A stretch of 15,930 nt of DNA from NCBI GenBank assembly GCA_005879775.1, contig VBJX01000040.1, forward strand, positions 1 through 15,930. Reading direction: 5' to 3'. Positions 5,430 through 13,948 of the stretch are shown piece after piece. The notes beneath the pieces were generated by a model. It saw nothing but the letters and a program-made list of their open reading frames with translations, made no database searches and had not been told where the DNA came from. Origin of the DNA: Chloroflexota bacterium (GTDB taxonomy: Bacteria > Chloroflexota > Limnocylindria > QHBO01). A program made the position numbers and the translations under genes. Every line of letters begins with the position of its first letter. Within the stretch, counting starts at the first letter, position 1.

Positions 5430-6380
5430 GTGCGCTACGCACTGATGAGCGAGCCCCAGCAGGGGCTGAGCTACGCGGAGATCCTGGCCCTGGCACAAAC
5501 GGCCGAGGCAGCCGGCCTGGAGGCCTTCTTCCGCTCCGATCACTACTCCAGCTTCCCCGGGGAGGCCGGGCTGCCGACCACCGACGCCTGGGCCACCCTG
5601 GCGGGACTGGCACGTGAGACCTCCTCGATTCATCTCGGGACCCTCGTCTCGCCGGTCACGTTCCGTGGCCCGGGCAACTTCGCCAAGCTGGCGGCCACCG
5701 TCGACGAGATGAGCGACGGTCGTCTCGAGGTCGGGATGGGCGCCGGCTGGAACGACCAGGAGCACGCCCAGCACGGGATCCCCTTCCCGTCCCTGGTAGA
5801 GCGTTACGATCAGCTGGAGGAGGCCCTGGCCATCGTGCACGGCCTCTGGACCGAGCCCGATGGCTGGAGCTTCAGCGGTCGTCACTGGCAGGTTCGCGAC
5901 GCGCTCTTCCGACCGCGCCCCGATCGTTCGGGTGCCCGGCACCCGCACCTGATCCTGGGAGGCGACGGAGGGCCGCGACAGGCGCGCCTGGTCGCGACCT
6001 GGGCCGATGAGTTCAACCGCCAGTCGGCGACTCCCGAGCGGCTGCGCGAGGCGTATGGCCGCGTGCGCGACGCCTGCCAGGCTGCCGGGCGCGACCCGGA
6101 AACCGTGGTCTACTCGGCGATGGTGGGGGTGCTCGTGGCGACCACGCCGTCCGAGCTCCGTGATCGGGTCCGGGCGCAGCTGTCGATGCTCGGCAGCCGC
6201 GATGACGCGGACGCCTGGCTGGCGGAGCGACGCGGCCGCTGGGTCATCGGCACGCTCGAAGAGGCCTACGAGCGGCTGGAGGCGCTGGCCGAGGCCGGCT
6301 GCCAGCGGATCATGCTGCAGGACTTCCTGCCGCGCGACCTCGAGATGGTGACCCTGTTGGGCCGGCTGGCGACCGGCTGA
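5430..6380 (+). CDS. LLM-class flavin/F420-dependent oxidoreductase
   Basis: This 316-residue protein belongs to the bacterial luciferase-like (LLM) superfamily, which folds as a TIM barrel and transfers hydride using reduced F420 or FMN. The N-terminus MRYALMSEPQQGLSYAEILA and the segments FFRSDHYSSFPG, LGTLVSPVTFRGPGNFAKLA and GRLEVGMGAGWNDQEHAQHG resemble the F420-dependent subgroup common in actinobacteria and Chloroflexota. The C-terminal part (IGTLEEAYERLEALAEAGCQ) is the family's usual closing helix region. Its substrate cannot be told from sequence. GTG 5430 is supported by the conserved N-terminus and the -10 box just upstream. It is 26 bases after the GGDEF-EAL gene but appears to have its own promoter, so it is probably not functionally part of the c-di-GMP module. 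Confidence 0.88.
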   Translation: MRYALMSEPQQGLSYAEILALAQTAEAAGLEAFFRSDHYSSFPGEAGLPTTDAWATLAGLARETSSIHLGTLVSPVTFRGPGNFAKLAATVDEMSDGRLEVGMGAGWNDQEHAQHGIPFPSLVERYDQLEEALAIVHGLWTEPDGWSFSGRHWQVRDALFRPRPDRSGARHPHLILGGDGGPRQARLVATWADEFNRQSATPERLREAYGRVRDACQAAGRDPETVVYSAMVGVLVATTPSELRDRVRAQLSMLGSRDDADAWLAERRGRWVIGTLEEAYERLEALAEAGCQRIMLQDFLPRDLEMVTLLGRLATG

Positions 6381-6412
6381 GTCGCCCCGGGGTGGGCCCA
6401 GCGGACTTGCGG

Positions 6413-6418
6413 TACACT
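6413..6418 (+). promoter_or_regulatory. -10 box (TACACT) for the rny operon
   Basis: GGTACACTCG in the gap after the LLM gene contains TACACT, a good TANNNT -10. A start near 6425 would give a leader of about 125 bases before rny. No -35 hexamer is convincing. The same TACACT occurs before the 109-residue protein gene at 11525-11530. Confidence 0.4.
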
Positions 6419-6424
6419 CGTCCG

Positions 6425-6550
6425 ACTAGTTGCCTGGCGTCGCGCATGCGTGCCGCCGGGCGGAAAACGATGACGTTCTGAACCAGCGTGGCGCCGAGGC
6501 GGAGCCGCGCGACCATTGCCCAGAGGGGCTCCAACGAAACGGAGGAGCCG
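6425..6550 (+). promoter_or_regulatory. Structured 5' leader of rny with Shine-Dalgarno hairpin
   Basis: This stretch carries no convincing gene. GGCTCC (6527-6532) can pair with GGAGCC (6544-6549), hiding the GGAGGAG ribosome binding site (6541-6547) of rny. A short frame 6446-6481 could encode eleven residues but has no RBS. The leader length and hidden RBS would suit autoregulation by RNase Y, which is an inference. Confidence 0.35.
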
Positions 6551-8079
<1,529 letters not shown>

Positions 8080-8083
<4 letters not shown>

Positions 8084-8889
8084 CGAGTGGCGCCGCAGGC
8101 GTGCGGTGCATGGTCATCGGCGACGTGATCGGCAAGCCCGGCCGCCAGGCAGTGGTGAGCACCGTGTCCGACCTGCGGGCCGAGTTCGACCTTGACCTGG
8201 TGATCGCCAATGGCGAGAACCTGGCCGCCGGAGCGGGCCTGACCCCGAGCCTGGCCGAGGAGCTGCTGGCCAACGGGGTGGACGTGATCACCAGCGGCAA
8301 CCACGTCTGGGACAAGCGCGAGGTCTACGAGTACCTCGACTCCGGCCGCCCGGTCCTGCGCCCGATGAACTACCCCGACGACGCCCCCGGGCGTGGCTGG
8401 CTGCTGCACCCGCTGCCAGACGGCGAGCAGGTGGCGGTGGTCAACGTCATGGGCCGTGTCTTCATGAACCAGCTCGACTCGCCGTTCGCGGCCATGGACG
8501 GCCTGCTCGATGGGGGAGCGGAGCCGCTGCCGCCGATCCGGATCGTCGACTTCCACTGCGAGATCACCAGCGAGAAGAACGCCATGGGCTGGTACCTTGA
8601 CGGACGGGTGAGCGCGGTGGTCGGCACCCATACCCACGTGCCGACGGCCGACGCCAAGCTGCTGCCGAAGGGAACTGCCTACATCAGCGATGTGGGCATG
8701 ACCGGTCCGCGTGACTCGGTGATCGGCTTCAGCCTGGAGACCGTCCTGCCCCGCTTCCTGACCCACCTGCCGACCCGCTTCGCGGTGGCCGATGGACCGG
8801 TCAGCCTCAACGCGGTGGTGATCGAGGCCGATCGGGCCAGCGGGCGTGCCAGCGCCATCACCCAGGTCCAGCGGCTGATCGAGGTCTGA
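8080..8889 (+). CDS. ymdB: YmdB-family metallophosphoesterase
   Basis: This is a 269-residue calcineurin-like phosphodiesterase of the YmdB family (TIGR00282). The Bacillus protein hydrolyses 2',3'-cyclic AMP and affects biofilm and motility decisions. Metal ligands are visible: Asp15 (GDVIG), Glu46 (NGEN), Asn74-His75 (SGNHVWD), His159 (VDFHCEITSEK) and His184/His186 (GTHTHVPTAD). The family's usual VDFHAEATSEK has Cys at 160 here. ATG 8080 overlaps the rny stop by four bases. GTG 8101 (reading MRCMVIGDVIGKPGR) would match the usual YmdB N-terminus better but has no clear RBS, so the coupled ATG is kept. Confidence 0.94.
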
Positions 8890-8900
8890 CGACCGGACCG

Positions 8901-9824
8901 ATGCGGTCGCCCCCGCCGATCGCGGCCCTGGTCGGTCCCACCGCCTCCGGCAAGACCGATCTCGCCCTGGCGATTGCCCGCCGGGTGCCGCTCGAGATCC
9001 TGGTGGCCGATTCGCGCCAGGTCTACCGCGGCATGGACCTGGCCACCGCCAAGCCCGATGCCGCCGCCCGCGCGGCGGTGCCGCACCACCTGATCGACCT
9101 GGTCGACCCCGACCAGCCGTTCAGCGTCGCTGATTGGCTCTTCGCCGCACGTTCGCTCGTCGACGAGATCGCCGGGCGTGGTCGCCTGCCGCTGGTGGTA
9201 GGCGGCACCGGCCTGTACGTCAGCGCGCTGGTCGACGGCTACCAGCTGGGGAGCCCTCCGCCGGCGCCGCTGCGCCAGGCGCTCCAGGCCGAATTGACGG
9301 AGACGGGCCTGGCCACGCTGGCCGCGCGCCTGGAGCGCGAGGACCCCGCCACCGCGGCACGTACCGACCTGCGCAATCCGCGACGCGTCACCCGCGCACT
9401 CGAGCGCGCGGCAGCGGGCGGCAACGGAACCGGATCGGCGCCGTGGCCGGGAACGGTGGTCATGATCGGGCTCAGCCGGCCGATGGGGGAGCTGCGACGT
9501 CGTATCTCGGAACGGGCTGAGCGGTTCTTCACAGGCGGCCTGCTCGCCGAGGTGCGTGGCCTGCTTGAAGCCGGCTACGGCCCCGACCTGCCGCCCATGA
9601 GCGGACACGGCTACCGGGAAGCGGCCCGCCACCTGGCGGGGGAGTGGACGCTCGAGGAGGCCATTGCCGCCACCGTGCAACGCACCGGCCAGTACGCCAA
9701 GCGACAGATGACCTGGTTCCGTCGCGACCCGCGGATCACCTGGCTGGAGCTCGGCGACCGGGCCTGCGACGACCCGGAGATCGTCGACCATGCCATCGCG
9801 CTGCTGCCTGTGCCGCGACCCTAG
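8901..9824 (+). CDS. miaA: tRNA dimethylallyltransferase MiaA
   Basis: MiaA transfers the dimethylallyl group from DMAPP to N6 of A37 in tRNAs reading UNN codons, giving i6A37. The 307-residue protein has the P-loop GPTASGKT (12-19), the catalytic-Asp motif ADSRQVYRGMD (Asp37), the DMAPP-site motif VVGGTGLY (Thr103), and the tRNA-binding C-terminal motifs GHGYREAARHL and QYAKRQMTWFRRD. No essential piece is missing. ATG 8901 is eleven bases after the ymdB stop, with no clear Shine-Dalgarno, so it is probably co-transcribed with rny-ymdB. hflX follows within about 20 bases, an arrangement found in many bacteria. Confidence 0.96.
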   Translation: MRSPPPIAALVGPTASGKTDLALAIARRVPLEILVADSRQVYRGMDLATAKPDAAARAAVPHHLIDLVDPDQPFSVADWLFAARSLVDEIAGRGRLPLVVGGTGLYVSALVDGYQLGSPPPAPLRQALQAELTETGLATLAARLEREDPATAARTDLRNPRRVTRALERAAAGGNGTGSAPWPGTVVMIGLSRPMGELRRRISERAERFFTGGLLAEVRGLLEAGYGPDLPPMSGHGYREAARHLAGEWTLEEAIAATVQRTGQYAKRQMTWFRRDPRITWLELGDRACDDPEIVDHAIALLPVPRP

Positions 9825-9828
9825 CCGC

Positions 9829-9834
9829 TACCAT
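9829..9834 (+). promoter_or_regulatory. Possible internal -10 box (TACCAT) before hflX
   Basis: TACCAT (TANNNT) lies just after the miaA stop and would start transcription near 9841, four bases before ATG 9845. Neither ATG 9833 nor ATG 9845 has a Shine-Dalgarno, so a nearly leaderless extra promoter is conceivable. Evidence is only the hexamer and its position. Confidence 0.25.
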
Positions 9835-9844
9835 GGGCCGTCTC

Positions 9845-11137
9845 ATGCCCCGCACCACGCAGCTGACCGACCTCACCCTTCCGCAGGAACGCGCGTTCCT
9901 GATCGGCCTCGACGTGCCGCACGACGGCCGTTGGCCAGTCGAGCGCAGCCTTGCCGAGCTCGCCGCCCTGGCCGAGACGGCAGGCGCGAAGGTGGTCGGC
10001 AGCGCGGCGCAGCGACGAGCCACTCCCGACCCGGTCTGGTATTTCGGCAAGGGACGGGCCGCGGACCTGGTCGACGAGAAGGGAGCGACCGACTTCAACC
10101 TGCTGGTGGTCGACGACGAGTTGCGCCCGAACCAGCAGCGCAGCCTCGAGGAGCTGCTGGGCGTCAAGGTGCTCGATCGCTCGGCGCTGATCATCGACAT
10201 CTTCGCCCGCCACGCCAAGACTCGCGAGGGGCGCCTGCAGGTCGAGCTGGCGGCGCTCCAGTACCACCTGCCACGGCTGACGCGTCTGTGGACCCACCTG
10301 TCGCGCACGGGGGGCGGCATCGGCACCCGTGGACCCGGCGAGAGCCAGCTCGAGACCGACCGGCGGTTGATCCGCGAGAAGATCCGCAAGGTGCGCGGCG
10401 AGCTGGAGGAGGTCAAGCGCCAGCGCGCCACCGCAGCGCGCCATCGCGATGCGGCCGATATCGCCAGCGTGGCACTGGTGGGCTACACCAACACCGGCAA
10501 GAGCACGCTCCTCAACGCTCTCGCCCGGGCGAACGTGTACGCGGCCGACATGCTGTTCGCCACCCTCGACCCGACCAGCCGTGCGGTCGGCCTGCCATCC
10601 GGCCAGCGGGTGGTCATGACCGACACCGTGGGCTTCATCAACAAGCTGCCGCACGACCTGGTCGATGCCTTCCGGGCCACGCTCGAGGAGGTGCTGCGCG
10701 CCGACCTGCTGGTCGAGGTGGTCGACGCGGCCGATCCGAATTTCGTCGCCCAGCAGGCTGCGGTCCAGGCGGTGCTCGATGAGCTTGGAGCCGGCGACAA
10801 GCCGCGGATCACCGTCTTCAACAAGATCGACCTGCTCGACGCCGACCTGCGGGCAGCTCCAGGGCCGATGGGCGAGCACGCGGTGATGGCCAGCGCCCTG
10901 ACTGGCGAGGGCCTCGATGAGTTGCTGGAGCGTATCGGTGCCATCCTGCGCAGCCAGATGGAGGCCATTGACGCAGTGGTTCCGTATGCGCGAGGTGCGC
11001 TGGTCGCGCGCGCCAAGGCGGCCGGCGACGTGGCCGAGCGCTTCACCCAGCGAGGCGTCAGGCTGTCGGGGCACCTGCCGCAGGCGATCGCCGCTGAGGT
11101 GCGCGCCGCCTCGCCGGCACGGCGCCAGGGAGACTAG
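9845..11137 (+). CDS. hflX: GTPase HflX
   Basis: HflX is a ribosome-associated GTPase that splits stalled or heat-stressed 70S ribosomes. The 430-residue protein has the N-terminal HflX domain (RAFLIGLDV, then VVDDELRPNQQRSLEELLGVK at about 95-115) and a coiled linker. The signature GIGTRGPGESQLETDRR follows (GPGES at 163-167; most relatives have GPGETQLE, so Thr is Ser here). The G domain has Walker A GYTNTGKS (213-220), G3 DTVGF (260-264) and G4 NKID (326-329). ATG 9833 is in frame and would add four residues (MGRL); 9845 is chosen because a -10-like box overlaps 9833. It ends the rny-ymdB-miaA-hflX run. Confidence 0.95.
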   Translation: MPRTTQLTDLTLPQERAFLIGLDVPHDGRWPVERSLAELAALAETAGAKVVGSAAQRRATPDPVWYFGKGRAADLVDEKGATDFNLLVVDDELRPNQQRSLEELLGVKVLDRSALIIDIFARHAKTREGRLQVELAALQYHLPRLTRLWTHLSRTGGGIGTRGPGESQLETDRRLIREKIRKVRGELEEVKRQRATAARHRDAADIASVALVGYTNTGKSTLLNALARANVYAADMLFATLDPTSRAVGLPSGQRVVMTDTVGFINKLPHDLVDAFRATLEEVLRADLLVEVVDAADPNFVAQQAAVQAVLDELGAGDKPRITVFNKIDLLDADLRAAPGPMGEHAVMASALTGEGLDELLERIGAILRSQMEAIDAVVPYARGALVARAKAAGDVAERFTQRGVRLSGHLPQAIAAEVRAASPARRQGD

Positions 11138-11141
11138 GTAC

Positions 11142-11155
11142 CGAACGTCTGTTCT
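11142..11155. promoter_or_regulatory. LexA/DinR-like site after hflX
   Basis: CGAACGTCTGTTCT contains GAAC-N4-GTTC, the core of the Gram-positive LexA (DinR) box, CGAAC-N4-GTTCG, with one outer mismatch. It lies between the ends of two convergent genes, not before any visible start, so either it serves an unseen transcript or it is coincidental. Confidence 0.25.
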
Positions 11156-11162
11156 AACTGGT

Positions 11163-11179
11163 CCCGCCGCACGAGCGGG
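11163..11179. terminator. Small hairpin between convergent hflX and the membrane protein gene
   Basis: CCCGC (11163-11167) pairs with GCGGG (11175-11179), loop CGCACGA, 26 bases after the hflX stop and 10 before the end of the minus-strand gene. No T-run is present on either strand, so a terminator role is only suggested by its position. Confidence 0.3.
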
Positions 11180-11188
11180 GGAGTGCCG

Positions 11189-11440
11189 CTAGAAGACGCG
11201 GTGGCCCATGACGGACTTGCTGGACGGCTGCTCGGCGACCCGGAAGGTGCGCCACGAGCGCCAGATCCGCTGCCTGATCGCGAGCCCGGCAGCGAGATAC
11301 AGGGCCGCCACGATGATCAGCGACCCGTAGCCGGCGGCGAGGGCCCCCAGCTCGGTCCCGACGGCGCCGCCGCCGGCGAGCATCAGGGTGCCGGCAGCCA
11401 GGCCGGCCCACATGGCGCGCCACATCCACGAAGTTCTCAT
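11189..11440 (-). CDS. Small hypothetical membrane protein, two transmembrane helices
   Basis: This 83-residue frame is not a family I recognise. It has two hydrophobic stretches (about residues 8-27, AMWAGLAAGTLMLAGGGAVG, and about 34-54, LAAGYGSLIIVAALYLAAGL), each next to Arg/Trp, then a basic tail RQRIWRSWRTFR and a polar C-terminus. ATG at 11440 is chosen because a TACCGT -10 box (11447-11452, minus) sits exactly where a leaderless start would require it. An upstream in-frame ATG (11476) would add twelve residues. It is convergent with hflX and divergent from the 11620 gene. The two-helix pattern and the promoter make it more than a shadow, but the function is unknown. Confidence 0.6.
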   Translation of the reverse strand: MRTSWMWRAMWAGLAAGTLMLAGGGAVGTELGALAAGYGSLIIVAALYLAAGLAIRQRIWRSWRTFRVAEQPSSKSVMGHRVF

Positions 11441-11446
11441 GAGCGC

Positions 11447-11452
11447 ACGGTA
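11447..11452 (-). promoter_or_regulatory. -10 box (TACCGT) for the small membrane protein, leaderless
   Basis: On the minus strand, TACCGT is followed by six bases and then ATG, so the A of the start codon is at the expected +1. It overlaps a small inverted repeat GCACG-GTAAG-CGTGC (11445-11459) that could be an operator. Confidence 0.35.
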
Positions 11453-11492
11453 AGCGTGCACGCGAGCGGCGCCCATCGACCCTTTGGCTCAG

Positions 11493-11530
11493 CTGGGCAC
11501 CCATTGGTCCCAGTTGGCCCGTCTTACACT
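11493..11530 (+). promoter_or_regulatory. Divergent promoter region with operator-like inverted repeat
   Basis: The 179-base gap between the divergent genes is AT-richer than its surroundings and holds no gene. TACACT (11525-11530) is a good -10 for the plus strand, with TTGGTC (11504-11509) upstream at a short spacing of 15. An inverted repeat, CTGGG-C-ACC-CATT-GGT-CCCAG (11493-11513), covers that -35-like element and could bind a regulator. Confidence 0.35.
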
Positions 11531-11619
11531 TCCGCAAAGAGATGTTATGTGACCTTATTGAAGGCGGAGGCCTGCAGAGACGTGCGAACATCCTTCCACC
11601 ACGCCCGCGAGGAGGAACC

Positions 11620-11949
11620 GTGCAGACCATCGGGATCGTGCTGAACGTTGGAAATGACAAGGTCGACGACTTCGAGCAAGGATTCCGTGACATGGAGGCG
11701 CCGATCTGGGCGGACCTGCAGGCACGAGGCGTCCTGACCATGGCGACGCTCACGAAGCTCGATATCAGCACAAAGAAGACCGAGGGAGCGGCCCAGTACC
11801 TGGTAGTGGCCATCTTCGCGTCCGATGAAGGCCACCACGAGCACGACAACGATCCCCGCTTCGATGCCTGGAACAAGAAGGCCGATGCCTACCAGGTCGC
11901 CGAGCCGTTCGTGTTCGGCGGGGAAACACTCCTCAACGTCGGCCCCTAG
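11620..11949 (+). CDS. Conserved-looking hypothetical protein, 109 residues
   Basis: I do not recognise this family with certainty. GTG 11620 follows a strong GAGGAGG (11609-11615), which decides the start against the upstream in-frame ATG 11542. The protein is soluble, with no signal peptide. The pattern MQTIGIVLNVGNDKVDDFEQ, APIWADLQARGVLTMATLTKL, AAQYLVVAIFASDEGHHEHD and DPRFDAWNKKADAY alternates strands and amphipathic helices. It would fit a small ferredoxin-like alpha-beta barrel (of the Dabb/ABM or EthD sort), but that is a guess from pattern only. A His/Asp cluster (HHEHDNDPRFD, about residues 72-82) could bind a metal or heme. It has its own leader of about 80 bases, and its stop TAG overlaps the stop of the opposing acyl-CoA ligase gene. 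Confidence 0.8.
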   Translation: MQTIGIVLNVGNDKVDDFEQGFRDMEAPIWADLQARGVLTMATLTKLDISTKKTEGAAQYLVVAIFASDEGHHEHDNDPRFDAWNKKADAYQVAEPFVFGGETLLNVGP

Positions 11950-13532
11950 TTCACGCGGGCTGCTCGACCCGCCCAGAAGGGCTCGCGCAGCTCGGCCTTC
12001 AGGATTTTGCCGGTGCCGCCCTTCGGCAATGACTCTCGGAACTCGATCTGGCGCGGGACCTTGAAATCGGCGAGCTGTGTTCGGATGTGGGTGCGCAGTT
12101 GCTGGGCGGTGGCGGCGGCATCGGGCTTGAGGACGACAAGGGCCACCGGAATCTCGCCCCAGCGGTCGTCAGGGGCGGCCACCACGGCCACCTCGAGCAC
12201 GGCCGGGTGCGATGCGAAGGCGTTCTCGATCTCAACCGAACTGATGTTCTCTCCCCCACGGATGATGATGTCCTTCGATCGGTCCTTGATCGAGATGTAG
12301 CCGGCCTCGTCGATGGTGGCCATGTCGCCGGTGTGGAACCAGCCGTCGCGGATCTTCTCGGCGGTCCCCTCCGGATCGCGGTAATAGCCTTCCATCACCG
12401 TGTTCGAGCGGGCCACGATCTCGCCGATCTGCTCGCCATCGGGCAGCACGTCGGCTCCCTCGGCGTCGACCACGCGCAGGTTGACCCCGGCAATCGCATA
12501 GCCGGTCATCGCCTGGCGGGCGGCGGACATCTCGGGCGCCTCGGCCGCAGTCAGCACGGCGCGGGGCCAGGCCAGCGAGAGGATCGGCGTCGTCTCGGAG
12601 AGCCCGTAGCCCACGATCGCCTGGCAGCCGAGCTTCTCCTCGATGGTACGGACCAACGTCGGTGAGGCCGGCGCCCCGCCGATGATCGCCATCTTCAGGC
12701 TCGACAGGTCGTGCGAGCCGAGCTCTGGGGAGTTCACCAACGCGTTGAAGATGGTCGGCACCGCCAGCAAGTAGGTCACCCGGTGCTCGGCCACCAGGCG
12801 CAGCAGGGCGCCGGGGTCGAACTTGCGGAGCATCACGTGGCGGCCGCCCATCATCGTCATCCAGTGCGGCGCCCCCCAACCGTTGACATGGAAGAGCGGC
12901 ACGACGTGCAGCATCGTGTCGGCATCGGTCATGCGCAGGGCAAGCGCCCCGGCCAACCCGTGCAGGTACAGGTTGCGGTGGGTCAGCACCACGCCCTTCG
13001 GCTTGCCCGTCGTCCCCGAGGTGTAGAAGAGCTCGGCCATGGCGTCCTCGTCGACCTCGGGCGGGTCGTAGGCAGGCGAGGCATCGGCCAGGAGGGCCTC
13101 GTACTCGTGGGTGGCCGGTCCCTCGATCGGGCTCTCCATGACCACCCAGCGCTTGACCGCCGGCAGGTCAGCCTGCATCGCCTCGACCATCGGGCGGAAG
13201 TCGGCGTGGTAGAAGACCGCGGTTGACCCGGCATGGCCGATGATGTAGCCGATCTCCGGCGCGGCCAGGCGGATGTTCACCGGGTTGAGGACCGCGCCGG
13301 CCTCCAGCACGCCGTAGTAGGCCTCGAGGAGCTGGTGGCAGTTGTAGCTGATGAAGGTGACCCGATCCTCTGCCGCAACCCCCAGGCCGCGGATCGCGTT
13401 GGCCAGCCGATGGGTTCGCTCGGCGTACTCCGCATAGGTGAAGCGTCGATCGCCATCGATCACCGCCTCGACGTTGCCGAAGAGGGCCGCCGCGCGGTCG
13501 CGGAACTCGAGAACGGAAAGTGGGATGCGCAT
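11946..13532 (-). CDS. Acyl-CoA synthetase (AMP-forming, medium/long-chain fatty acid type)
   Basis: This 528-residue enzyme of the ANL superfamily activates a carboxylic acid with ATP and joins it to CoA. Motifs: P-loop-like YTSGTTGKPKG (170-180), substrate-side HVVPLFHVNGWG (209-220), adenine-binding GYGLSETTP (308-316), hinge and ribose contacts DGWFHTGDMA (396-405) and IKDRSKDIIIRGGENIS, and the adenylation Lys509 in LPKGGTGKILK. These match the FadD-like/DMSP-like acyl-CoA ligase group; the exact acid is unknown. On the minus strand AGGAGG (13542-13547) stands nine bases before the ATG. It is 33 bases downstream of the membrane protein gene, so it may be the last gene of the cinA-murC transcript. 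Its TAG lies in a CTAG shared with the opposing gene. Confidence 0.93.
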   Translation of the reverse strand: MRIPLSVLEFRDRAAALFGNVEAVIDGDRRFTYAEYAERTHRLANAIRGLGVAAEDRVTFISYNCHQLLEAYYGVLEAGAVLNPVNIRLAAPEIGYIIGHAGSTAVFYHADFRPMVEAMQADLPAVKRWVVMESPIEGPATHEYEALLADASPAYDPPEVDEDAMAELFYTSGTTGKPKGVVLTHRNLYLHGLAGALALRMTDADTMLHVVPLFHVNGWGAPHWMTMMGGRHVMLRKFDPGALLRLVAEHRVTYLLAVPTIFNALVNSPELGSHDLSSLKMAIIGGAPASPTLVRTIEEKLGCQAIVGYGLSETTPILSLAWPRAVLTAAEAPEMSAARQAMTGYAIAGVNLRVVDAEGADVLPDGEQIGEIVARSNTVMEGYYRDPEGTAEKIRDGWFHTGDMATIDEAGYISIKDRSKDIIIRGGENISSVEIENAFASHPAVLEVAVVAAPDDRWGEIPVALVVLKPDAAATAQQLRTHIRTQLADFKVPRQIEFRESLPKGGTGKILKAELREPFWAGRAARVN

Positions 13533-13565
13533 TGCGGAGAGCCTCCTACTCGGTCAGCGTTGCGG

Positions 13566-13940
13566 TCAGCGTTCGGCCTGCACCCCCAGGGTCACGGCGG
13601 CGGAGATGACGGCCACCACCAGCGCGATGGCATCCGCCGGGGTCAGCGCAGCATCTCCGGCGAAGTACTGCGTGGCCGCCGAGGGGATGGCGCCCAGCAG
13701 CGGCGGGACGAGGATCCAGCCCAGGACGAGGACGGTGGGAGCCACGGCGCCGGGCAGGCTCATGGCGCGGGTGACGACCGCGGTCAGCAGCCCCAGGAAG
13801 GCAGCCAGCAGCAGGATCAGGACCACCGCTGGCTGATCTTTCGCGCCCGATGCATCCACCAGGCGCACCAGCCCCTGCTCCACGGCGGCCACGCCGATGG
13901 CCAGGACAGCGCCCACGAAGACCGTGCGAGCTCCGCTCAT
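13566..13940 (-). CDS. Hypothetical integral membrane protein, four transmembrane helices
   Basis: This 124-residue protein is dominated by four hydrophobic segments: about residues 5-20 (RTVFVGAVLAIGVAAVEQG), 38-58 (AVVLILLLAAFLGLLTAVVT), 66-83 (VAPTVLVLGWILVPPLLG) and 102-120 (ADAIALVVAVISAAVTLG). No catalytic motif is visible and I do not recognise the family. Eight bases separate it from the murC stop. Its GAGGAG lies in that gap, immediately before the ATG and unusually close, so it is translated from the murC message. That linkage suggests, but does not prove, an envelope role. Confidence 0.75.
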   Translation of the reverse strand: MSGARTVFVGAVLAIGVAAVEQGLVRLVDASGAKDQPAVVLILLLAAFLGLLTAVVTRAMSLPGAVAPTVLVLGWILVPPLLGAIPSAATQYFAGDAALTPADAIALVVAVISAAVTLGVQAER

Positions 13941-13948
13941 CTCCTCGC

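Noticed and set aside
4036..5613. Minus-strand open frame of 525 codons opposite the GGDEF-EAL gene
   Set aside because: It covers intact GGDEF and EAL domains on the other strand and runs into the LLM gene. It is a shadow of high-GC codon use.
5404..6412. LLM oxidoreductase as part of the c-di-GMP module
   Set aside because: It seems to have its own leaderless promoter, and nothing in its family links it to c-di-GMP. Adjacency alone is not enough.
6446..6481. Eleven-codon leader peptide (MRAAGRKTMTF) before rny
   Set aside because: It has no ribosome binding site and no regulatory codon run. Too short to support.
11542..11619. Upstream in-frame start (ATG 11542) for the 109-residue protein
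   Set aside because: GTG 11620 has a strong GAGGAGG at proper spacing, and the extra 26 residues look like translated leader.
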